Source of the DNA: Verrucomicrobiales bacterium
GTDB lineage: Bacteria > Verrucomicrobiota > Verrucomicrobiia > Limisphaerales > UBA9464
Length of the DNA stretch: 17,571 nucleotides
Assembly: GCA_003445095.1 (NCBI GenBank)
Contig: DLVS01000177.1
Location: 1 to 17,571 of the forward strand
Direction of reading: 5' to 3'
Below, piece by piece: positions 1 to 5,750 of the stretch. Position 1 is the first letter of the stretch, and each line of letters opens with the position of its first letter. The notes under the pieces were generated by a model, which was not told the DNA's origin, searched no databases, and saw nothing but the letters and a program-made list of their open reading frames with translations. A program made the translations under genes and the position numbers.

Positions 1-1
1 G

Positions 2-601
2 GCTGATGGCCAATGCCTGCTGTTCCACTACCCGTCCGTATTCCCCTTGGGTAGTGCCGGCTACGTGCGTTCGGTGGTGAAGATCGAACTCGGCGCGCGC
101 TCCGACGACTGGCCCAGCGAAAAGAAGACAATCGTTCCCTACGTCCTGGAGCAGTTCCCGGCGCTTGATTCCAATGGGGCCGTGGAAGCGCGGGTTTTGG
201 CCGTGGAGCGAACCTTCTGGGAAAAGGCCTGCTTGTTGCATGAGGAGACCTTTCGTCCGCCGGACAAGCCTCGGAAAACCCGCATGGCCCGCCACTACTA
301 TGACCTCTGGTGCCTGCTCCAGGCCGGGGTGGGCGAAAAGGCAATTCGAAGCCAGGAACTCTTCCAACGGGTTGCCGAGCATCGGTCCATCTTCTTCCGG
401 CACTCCTGGGTGGACTACTCTACGCACAAACCCGGAACCTTCCGGCTTCGACCACCCGAAGAGCACCTGCCTGGCTGGCGAGCTGACTACCAACAGATGC
501 TTGGCCCAATGTTCTTCGGGGAAACGCCAACGTTCGAGGAGATGATCGCCACTGTCTCAACATTCGAGGAACTCCTGAACTCCATCAAATGGACCGCATG
601 A
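2..601 (+). CDS. AbiEii/AbiGii-type nucleotidyltransferase toxin, 5'-truncated by window edge
   Basis: The reading frame is already open at base 2 and ends with TGA at 599-601, so about 199 C-terminal residues are visible and the start lies outside the window. Features of the AbiEii family can be seen: VKIELGARSD, then RVLAVERTFWEKACLLHEE (the conserved E-K helix of the nucleotidyltransferase fold), then RHYYDLWCL with its conserved Asp. The N-terminal GGS and metal-binding Asp motifs would be upstream. AbiEii proteins are the toxin half of type IV toxin-antitoxin or abortive-infection pairs; the AbiEi-like antitoxin usually lies just upstream, which cannot be checked here. The next gene starts 136 bp downstream on the same strand and is also defence-like. 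Family assignment is fairly secure. Whether the protein acts as a toxin here is inferred. Confidence 0.8.
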   Translation, partial: ADGQCLLFHYPSVFPLGSAGYVRSVVKIELGARSDDWPSEKKTIVPYVLEQFPALDSNGAVEARVLAVERTFWEKACLLHEETFRPPDKPRKTRMARHYYDLWCLLQAGVGEKAIRSQELFQRVAEHRSIFFRHSWVDYSTHKPGTFRLRPPEEHLPGWRADYQQMLGPMFFGETPTFEEMIATVSTFEELLNSIKWTA

Positions 602-737
602 TTACCCAATCTTCACAGCGAGCGTAGCAATGCCTGAGATAACTAAATTCCGCGCAAAGCACTTCGCCAACCCGCTAGCGCGTCGTTGTGCCTTTGGTAG
701 TATTGGCGAGTTCGCGGTATCCCCTTAAGGCGCGGCT

Positions 738-1739
738 ATGGATCAGGTCGATTTCTTCATCAGCTACAATAAAGCGGACGTTCATTGGGCAACCGGAATC
801 GGCAATTGGCTTGAACAAGCAGGCTACAGCACGATTCTGCAAGCGCAGGACTTTGTTCCTGGATCGAATTTCGTTTCGGAGATGCACAAGGCGGTGCAGC
901 AAGGGGAACGAACCCTGGCCGTGCTTTCACCGGACTACTTGGGAGCAAAGTTTCCTGAAGCGGAGTGGACAACAGCGTTCGCTAAAGACCCAACTGGCGA
1001 AAACCGCACGCTCATCACAGTGCGAGTGCGGGATTGCAAACCGCCGGGACTGCTCGCATCCATTGTTTACATTGATCTGGTTGGGTTGAAACCCGCCGAA
1101 GCAGAGAAGACATTTCTCTTGGAAATCCAGGCATCGCTTTCTGGAAGGCGCGTAACCTCAACTTCGCCACGCAGAAAATCCAAACGTGCGGAGGCAACTC
1201 CGGGAGCAGAATCTCCCAGTACGATTCGACAAACGATCCTTGGCAACAACAACACCCAAGTCGCCGGGGATTACGTCGAGAACAAAAAGGTTCTTCAAAA
1301 AAACATCGTCCAGCCGGACCATCGGCACATTGACGAAGCCACGGCATTTGAGATCAAGAGGCTGGTGGATTTTCTTGCCGACATTGACGTGCTAGCTGGT
1401 CGCCGGGATTCTCACTCAGGATGGTTTTCGCGCCTGTATCGCCGATACAAGGTGACTTCGTATAAACTGATTCCCGCCGAACTCGGCGAAGACGCAGTTC
1501 AGTGGCTTCGCCAGCAAGTGCCGCAGCAACGCTCTAAAATTAGGCGCAAAGTCCCGGATGAATGGCGGCAACAACTCTACAAGTCAATCTGGTCAAAAGC
1601 TGGACGGCTCGGCTTGGGAAAGCAGGAAGTCTATGATTTGGCGCTTCGGCGGTTGGCGCTCCAAAAGCCGCTTTCCTCGCTCAAGGAACTTGGTGAACAG
1701 AAGCTGAAAACACTTTATGACATCATCATACGAATGTGA
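738..1739 (+). CDS. TIR-domain protein with phage-antirepressor-like C-terminal region
   Basis: The protein has 333 residues. Residues 3-135 form a TIR_2-type domain: VDFFISYNKAD at the start, SPDYLG at 64-69, and EAEW at 74-77, where Glu76 sits at the usual NADase catalytic position. A low-complexity basic linker (136-160) follows, then an ILGNNNTQVAGDY stretch (167-179) of the kind seen in linkers of several conflict-system proteins. Residues about 199-260, including YRRYKVTSYKLIP, resemble the ORF6C domain of phage antirepressors. Residues 273-331 are helical and recall the same or a GemA-like phage module. No membrane segment is visible. The ATG follows a weak AAGG. The gene ends 8 bp from the convergent coupling-protein gene. 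TIR identity is strong; NAD cleavage in antiphage defence is inferred from the family, and the C-terminal call is tentative. Confidence 0.85.
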   Translation: MDQVDFFISYNKADVHWATGIGNWLEQAGYSTILQAQDFVPGSNFVSEMHKAVQQGERTLAVLSPDYLGAKFPEAEWTTAFAKDPTGENRTLITVRVRDCKPPGLLASIVYIDLVGLKPAEAEKTFLLEIQASLSGRRVTSTSPRRKSKRAEATPGAESPSTIRQTILGNNNTQVAGDYVENKKVLQKNIVQPDHRHIDEATAFEIKRLVDFLADIDVLAGRRDSHSGWFSRLYRRYKVTSYKLIPAELGEDAVQWLRQQVPQQRSKIRRKVPDEWRQQLYKSIWSKAGRLGLGKQEVYDLALRRLALQKPLSSLKELGEQKLKTLYDIIIRM

Positions 1740-1747
1740 TGCGGTGT

Positions 1748-3232
1748 TTAGAAGAGCCGCCTCCACCACGGAAACCACTTCGCAACCGTGCTATCTGCCT
1801 CAAGTGGCGGCAACGTCACCCGTCTAAATCCGCGCTCGCAATGGACAAGGACACACTCGTGGTCCCGGAGGCTACGGAGTTTGTGGGGCTTGAGCTTGTG
1901 CTCCTCGGTCTCGGAATAGTTCACATTGCGCTTACCGGCGCTGTAGCCCCAGGAGCGCTTGACCACCCGCTTCTTGCCCAGGAAATCGGCGGCTTGGACG
2001 GCGTCGGCTTCGTCGGCTGACCGGAAGATCAGGCGATTGCGGAGATTGAGGGTGAGCACCCGGGATTTGTCGTGGCCGAGGGGCGGAATCAACGAGGTCG
2101 TGGACTGGGCGGCGGCGACAATGGTCGCGCCGGCCTCGCGGATGACGTCCACGCAGTTGTAGTCGCTGGTACCATCCTCACTGGCAGTCATGAAACGCTG
2201 GGCCTCGTCCGCCCATAGAATGAGAAGGTTGTCTTTGGCCCGTTCCGTCCGGGATTTGTCGAAGCGGCGCAGGGCATGGCTGTAAAAGAGGAGTTTCAGG
2301 AAGGTGTTCACGTAGCGCCGCTCCGTCTGGAACTTCTGCGGCATGGTCGTGAGGATGATCCTGCCCTGATCGATGGCGGCGTACTCAAACGTGCTGGAGT
2401 CCGTGCAAAACACTTCGGCGACCTCGGGCGTCAGAAAGTATTGGAGGTAGTTGCCGATGGTTTCCCGGACGCCACCCAACTGCTCCTCGGGCTGGTTGAG
2501 GTAACGGTTGAGAAAATGGGCACGGACGGCGAAACGCCTCGGAGTTTCGAGCAGGTCGGCGAGGTCGTTGATGGCAGCCTCCAGGTCATCACGACTCGAC
2601 AGCAATTCGTAGGCGCCCACCAGGGTCACCGGCCGGCGCAGTTCGAAGAGGAGTTCCAAACCATAGGCAATGTGAGTCTGGGCTTGGCTCTTGAAGAAGC
2701 CCTTGTCACCGCCTTGTCCCAGGCTGGTGGCGGTATCGACGACAAACTTGGCGTAGGTAGAGAAAGGAATGCTGCGGTCGCCGGTCAGGTTGTAGCGATG
2801 ATGAGGCGTCCAGTCCGGATCGGTGTCATCGGGGCGAATTTGCAGATGGATCAGGTCTGCTTCCCGGCCGTAGTGCCGGGCCATGGCGGCGAGGGTCTCC
2901 CAATAGACGCCTTTCTCGTCCACGCAGAGGCCACCCCAGTGGGCCTCATTCTGGAAAACCTGGTGGGCAAGCTGGTTGATGCCCGAACTCGTCTTGCCGG
3001 AACCAGTGTCGCCAGTGATCAGCCAACCGCGACAAAACTGGCTGCGCTTCCAGACCAGATCTCCCAGCCGAATCACACAGGCTGTTCGCCGGCGGGGAGC
3101 GAAGAGGAGCCATAGGGCCACAACCGCGAGTGCAACCGCGGCGGCGATCAGGATCGACCGGGGATACCGGAAGAACAGAATCAGATCCGGGGGCAGGTGG
3201 AGCGGGCTGAAGGGAAGTAGCTTCACGGCCAT
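1748..3232 (-). CDS. Type IV coupling protein (TraD/VirD4-like DNA-pumping ATPase)
   Basis: The protein has 494 residues from the ATG at 3232. That start follows GGGAGGG and overlaps the preceding gene by 10 bp; the frame stays open 17 codons further upstream, but without as good a site. One transmembrane segment lies near residues 27-44. Walker A GDTGSGKT is at 74-81, Walker B LLILWADEAQR at 336-346, and a following ATIVAAAQS stretch matches the sensor motif of FtsK/TraD-like hexameric ATPases. Coupling proteins sit in the inner membrane and pass the relaxase-DNA complex to the type IV secretion channel. The usual two N-terminal transmembrane helices are reduced to one, and no long acidic C-terminal tail is present. 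It is the last gene of the minus-strand operon and ends tail-to-tail with the TIR gene. A DNA-transfer role is well supported; which channel it docks to is unknown. Confidence 0.88.
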   Translation of the reverse strand: MAVKLLPFSPLHLPPDLILFFRYPRSILIAAAVALAVVALWLLFAPRRRTACVIRLGDLVWKRSQFCRGWLITGDTGSGKTSSGINQLAHQVFQNEAHWGGLCVDEKGVYWETLAAMARHYGREADLIHLQIRPDDTDPDWTPHHRYNLTGDRSIPFSTYAKFVVDTATSLGQGGDKGFFKSQAQTHIAYGLELLFELRRPVTLVGAYELLSSRDDLEAAINDLADLLETPRRFAVRAHFLNRYLNQPEEQLGGVRETIGNYLQYFLTPEVAEVFCTDSSTFEYAAIDQGRIILTTMPQKFQTERRYVNTFLKLLFYSHALRRFDKSRTERAKDNLLILWADEAQRFMTASEDGTSDYNCVDVIREAGATIVAAAQSTTSLIPPLGHDKSRVLTLNLRNRLIFRSADEADAVQAADFLGKKRVVKRSWGYSAGKRNVNYSETEEHKLKPHKLRSLRDHECVLVHCERGFRRVTLPPLEADSTVAKWFPWWRRLF

Positions 3233-3594
3233 GCCCTCCCGAGCAAGTAGCCCGCGAGTCCACCGGCCAAAGTTGCCAGCCAAGCGGCGGTTTGCGTCAC
3301 GGATGGAGCCTGGAATCGGGTGACCCTACCCTGAAGCCGCTCGTGCAGCCCCGTGGCCAGTTCCTGGATTCCACGAGCAGTTTCGACCAGCCGGGTGATG
3401 TCCGACCGGAATTGTTCGAAGGACGGTAGTTCACGGCGGCGCAATTCGTCCCAATGTTGTTGGTGAATTCGGAAGAGATCGACTAGCAGCAGCACCGCGT
3501 CGTCCTCGCGCAGCCGATGCTTCTCCCGCCATTGGGCAAGAGCGGCTTCGAAGTCGTCGTCGAAGCTGGTCTCCTTTTCGTCGGGCTTCTTCAT
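3223..3594 (-). CDS. Small protein with C-terminal membrane anchor, TraM-like by position
   Basis: The protein has 123 residues. The ATG at 3594 overlaps the stop of the ParA-like gene as ATGA, so translation is probably coupled. Residues 1-95 are charged and helical (FEAALAQWREKH, FEQFRSDITRLVETARG, LHERLQ), compatible with a coiled coil. Residues 101-120 form one hydrophobic segment, TAAWLATLAGGLAGYLLG, followed by the short tail RAWP. The product is therefore probably anchored in the inner membrane with most of it in the cytoplasm. I recognise no domain. Its place after a ParA-like ATPase, its size and its tail anchor recall TraM of the IncP TraK-TraL-TraM set, but that is a positional analogy, not a sequence match I can show. 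Its stop overlaps the coupling-protein start by 10 bp. Confidence 0.75.
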   Translation of the reverse strand: MKKPDEKETSFDDDFEAALAQWREKHRLREDDAVLLLVDLFRIHQQHWDELRRRELPSFEQFRSDITRLVETARGIQELATGLHERLQGRVTRFQAPSVTQTAAWLATLAGGLAGYLLGRAWP

Positions 3595-4283
3595 TTCCCC
3601 GGAAGAAGGAGTTCGCGAGCCGAATCGAACTCGGCGTAAAGCCGCCGTTGCCACGTCAAAAGGCGCTGACGGTCCAGTACGCTGAAGGCGGGATGCTTGG
3701 TGGCACCGGTGACCGTGATGCCTTCGCGGTTCAGGGCCTCGACGAGCCAGTCTTGCATTCGGGGCATGTCGATCTCGCGCCCAGCCAACTCGTCCTTTAG
3801 CCGCACCCGGATTTCGGCTGCATCGAACAAGGCAAAGCTGTCGCTGTGAGCCGCATTGCGGACGACTAGGTAGCTGCTCGTCTTCCCAAGATGGTCGGCC
3901 AACCGCTGGAGCTGGTCCACGCTGTCCAGCTCGTGATTGACGGGCATCACGAGAGTCAACGCGATGCCCAGAGCTGACAAAATGGTAGGCAGATCAATTT
4001 CCGTGAAATAGTCGAGGAACAGGTCGGTAGAAGCCGCCCGGCAATCCACGACAACGAGACGTGTCGCTTCGAGCGCCTGAAAGATGGCGTCGAGTTCGCG
4101 TCGTTGGCTCAGGTCGAGGAACTGGGCGTCGGGATGAAAGCGTTTCAGGGTCGAGTTCTCGTTGTCGCTGTCGATGGCGACGTGGGCTATCGATTGGTCC
4201 TTGAGGAACTGCACGAAGTTGACGGCGAAGAAGCTCTTCCCGACACCGCCTTTGCCATTGAGCACAAGCACGAGTCGTTTCAT
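3591..4283 (-). CDS. ParA/MinD-family ATPase, TraL-like
   Basis: The protein has 230 residues. The ATG at 4283 overlaps the upstream stop as ATGA; a longer open frame upstream has biased composition and lies over the HTH gene, so I reject it. The deviant Walker A NGKGGVGKS is at residues 9-17, with the signature lysine Lys11. AIDSDNENSTLKRF follows the first ATPase helix, and VVVDCRAAST carries the Walker A' aspartate. ParA/MinD ATPases dimerise on ATP and bind DNA or membrane. In conjugative plasmids such as RP4, TraL is a ParA-like protein beside the oriT-binding TraK; some mobilization modules carry a ParA homologue that adjusts transfer or maintenance. No ParB-like gene is visible beside it, which argues for a transfer role over classical partition. 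The ATPase class is secure, the exact role inferred. Confidence 0.85.
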   Translation of the reverse strand: MKRLVLVLNGKGGVGKSFFAVNFVQFLKDQSIAHVAIDSDNENSTLKRFHPDAQFLDLSQRRELDAIFQALEATRLVVVDCRAASTDLFLDYFTEIDLPTILSALGIALTLVMPVNHELDSVDQLQRLADHLGKTSSYLVVRNAAHSDSFALFDAAEIRVRLKDELAGREIDMPRMQDWLVEALNREGITVTGATKHPAFSVLDRQRLLTWQRRLYAEFDSARELLLPGK

Positions 4284-4696
4284 GGAGTCTGTGGGTTGAG
4301 CATCCGGACTTGAGCGATGCGCGGCCCGCGCGGTCGGGGCGGAGCCGCTACATCGCCGGTGTCTGGAAGAACAGGTTCGGCTCCGGCTGTTGCCGTGACT
4401 TCTCCCCGGCCACGCGGGTCTGTATCGGGGACAGATCCTGGACGTTTGCGGTTCGGCCGCCGGCGCGGCCGGACAATCTCGCCCAGGATCTCGTGGCAAT
4501 AGGCCGCGACCGCCGTCTTGCTGATTGGGAGACAATGCTGCGTCAGCAGATCCGCGATGGCCCGGTAGGACGCCCGCTTTTGCCGCAGCTCGACAATGAC
4601 TTCCTTCGCCGAGGACAAGTCCTGGAATTTCTGTGGACGACGCGGAGTGAAGGCTGCGACCGCTTGGCGGACGCTGGCTGGATCAAATAGGGACAT
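4280..4696 (-). CDS. Helix-turn-helix accessory protein, possible oriT-binding TraK-like protein
   Basis: The protein has 138 residues from the ATG at 4696, which has no clear Shine-Dalgarno sequence. Residues about 34-70 form a helix-turn-helix of the type LRxxRASYRAIADLL then ISKTAVAAYC. This pattern (read the element, bind with the second helix) is common in small plasmid and mobilization proteins. The second half (75-130) is Pro/Arg-rich, basic and probably disordered. It is the first gene of the operon HTH, ParA-like, tail-anchored protein, coupling protein, and reads away from a 690-bp non-coding block. In IncP plasmids traK occupies the same position and its product binds oriT just upstream, so the non-coding block is the natural target. 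The HTH is clear; the target is inferred. It could also be only a repressor of its own operon. Confidence 0.72.
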   Translation of the reverse strand: MSLFDPASVRQAVAAFTPRRPQKFQDLSSAKEVIVELRQKRASYRAIADLLTQHCLPISKTAVAAYCHEILGEIVRPRRRPNRKRPGSVPDTDPRGRGEVTATAGAEPVLPDTGDVAAPPRPRGPRIAQVRMLNPQTP

Positions 4697-4729
4697 ACGG
4701 GATTTGGTTTGATGGATGTGGTGACGCGA

Positions 4730-5078
4730 ACAGGGACTGGACATGGAAATGACGATTCCGCGACGAGGGCGCGGACATGCCGCGGCACTGGTGAGTTCCC
4801 GGACAGGGACTGCGCGGGGAAAGTGTGCGGATTGACCGCGGAAAGTTCTGGGATGTGGGCTGTGCGGGGATCTCCCGTGTCGCTGGACGTTGACTGGTCG
4901 TGGACCCGGATATGCCAGCGGGCTGGCCGTGGTCGCGGACTGGCCAAGACTTTGGAGAAATCGCGGACGCGGCCAAGCCGCTGCCAAGTCAAGGACGAGT
5001 CCATTGCCAGTGTACAGCGCTCCTGCGCGTCCGCTGCGCGGACATTCAGGGTGAAGATCGTGATTGGTTCGCGGACGC
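4730..5078 (+). repeat. Repeated CGCGGAC motifs, possible protein-binding iterons
   Basis: CGCGGAC occurs at 4770, 4934, 4962, 5037 and 5070, with many looser GGAC copies between. Longer exact repeats are ACAGGGACTG at 4730-4739 and 4803-4812, GCGCGGACAT at 4769-4778 and 5036-5045, and TCGCGGACGC at 4961-4970 and 5069-5078. Several GGAC copies are 28 bp apart (4773 to 4801; 4937 to 4965 to 4993). Spacing is otherwise irregular, so these are not textbook iterons. High GC raises the chance background. Binding by the adjacent HTH protein is a guess. Confidence 0.4.
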
Positions 5079-5083
5079 CAAAA

Positions 5084-5115
5084 CCTACCTCCTGGTAGGA
5101 GTAGGGCGTGCCCTA
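5084..5115. promoter_or_regulatory. Two adjacent hairpins beside an AT-rich run; oriT candidate
   Basis: The first inverted repeat is CCTACC-TCCT-GGTAGG at 5084-5099. Two bases later comes TAGGGC-GT-GCCCTA at 5102-5115, followed at once by TATATAAAATAG (5116-5127). Neither hairpin has the T-run of an intrinsic terminator. Paired short inverted repeats next to an AT-rich stretch are typical of relaxase and accessory-protein sites at oriT. I cannot point to a nick sequence with confidence, so this could equally be an operator and promoter for the minus-strand operon. Confidence 0.4.
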
Positions 5116-5389
5116 TATAAAATAGTCTGGCAGTCGATTCGATCTGACGCTCCAAGAATGAACAGTCGCCTTCGTAAGCGAATGACCCAAGTGACACTTT
5201 TCTGGGCGGCATGCGTCCGTTTTGCATGGCAGCCTCTGATAAGTTGCCGACGAGCATTACGGCATCATTGCAGCCTGAACTCGTCCCCTCGACTTGATCG
5301 ATCTCTCCCGAGAAATGACGCGACCTGCTGAGGCTGCGCTCATTTGGAATCACACCAATTTCGTTCGCTGATGCCATGATGATTTCCCT

Positions 5390-5668
5390 TCAAGCACGGA
5401 TACTCCGACGCCTGGTCCGGGCGAGTTCCTGCCGATGTCCCGGCCTTCGACCAGGCAGCCATTGAGCTTGCTGGGCCTGATCCGGAGCAATGAGTTGTGC
5501 CAACGCCTCTCCGAATCCCAATCGCGCGGCAGCTTCCTCGGCGCACACCTTGTTCGGAGCCTCGATCACGGTCCGCAGCGGATCACCCATCTCCCGCGCG
5601 GACTCCCGATCAACGTGATAGATGCCCCAAAGCCGATTCTCCAGTCCACGATCTGCTGCTTCGTTCAT
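5390..5668 (-). CDS. Small conserved-looking protein of unknown function, divergent from the relaxase
   Basis: The predicted protein has 92 residues from the ATG at 5668. The frame is open further upstream, but that stretch would cross the two palindromes of the divergent promoter. The body is well formed: WGIYHVDRESAREMGDP, then TVIEAPNKVCAEEAAARLGF, a beta-strand and helix pattern that I recall from short proteins carried near TraA/MobF relaxases, without a known function. The last 20 residues are Arg-rich and look less conserved, so the natural end may have drifted. Head-to-head placement with the relaxase, sharing an 82-bp spacer with palindromes, suggests joint regulation. No catalytic motif, HTH or membrane segment is evident. 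Confidence 0.55.
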   Translation of the reverse strand: MNEAADRGLENRLWGIYHVDRESAREMGDPLRTVIEAPNKVCAEEAAARLGFGEALAQLIAPDQAQQAQWLPGRRPGHRQELARTRRRSIRA

Positions 5669-5672
5669 GCGG

Positions 5673-5684
5673 ACAGTTAACTGT
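5673..5684. promoter_or_regulatory. 12-bp perfect palindrome next to the small gene start
   Basis: ACAGTTAACTGT reads the same on both strands and starts 5 bp beyond the ATG of the divergent small gene. It sits where a repressor would block that gene's translation start or promoter. It is the first of two symmetric sites in the spacer; the regulator is unknown. Confidence 0.45.
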
Positions 5685-5701
5685 AGCGGCGTCGAACGAT
5701 G

Positions 5702-5716
5702 GTGTACCTGGTACAC
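5702..5716. promoter_or_regulatory. 15-bp operator-like palindrome upstream of the relaxase
   Basis: GTGTACC-T-GGTACAC is a perfect inverted repeat with 7-bp arms and a 1-bp centre, 35 bp before the proposed relaxase start. A near copy (12 of 15 bases identical) precedes the excisionase-like gene at 12829-12843. It probably binds a dimeric regulator; a relaxase or accessory-protein site is the alternative. Confidence 0.5.
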
Positions 5717-5750
5717 AAAATGGCTGTTCAGTCCGGATAGAGTCCTGCGC

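Larger units (their letters stand above)
4697..5389. other. Gene-free block between two minus-strand genes; candidate oriT/regulatory region
   Basis: No convincing coding sequence fills this stretch of about 690 bp. A minus-strand frame is open through it, from an ATG at 5377 preceded by GAAGGGA, but its translation is Arg/Pro/Ser-rich with no domain and looks like open GC-rich noise. What it does hold: repeated CGCGGAC motifs (4730-5078), two hairpins side by side (5084-5115) and an AT-rich run TATATAAAATAG directly after them. It lies upstream of the TraK-like gene, where IncP plasmids carry oriT. The first 13 bp, between 5377 and the stop of the small gene at 5390, could let a short leader or decayed gene follow that gene, but I see nothing recognisable. 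Confidence 0.5.

Noticed and set aside
2276..3115. Plus-strand open frame of 279 codons
   Set aside because: It is the opposite strand of the coupling-protein gene, whose Walker motifs and family fit are clear.
1..5000. Left attachment site as a second copy of the tRNA 3' end
   Set aside because: No stretch resembling GGTGCACGGGGCGGGGG was found by eye; it probably lies outside the window.
4697..5377. 228-codon extension of the HTH gene across the non-coding block
   Set aside because: Translation is Arg/Pro/Ser-rich, has no domain and crosses hairpins and repeats; the ATG at 4696 starts right before the HTH.
5622..5750. Longer relaxase N-terminus from ATG 5622 or 5667
   Set aside because: It would lie over the divergent 92-aa gene and two palindromes and would move the catalytic tyrosines away from the N-terminus.
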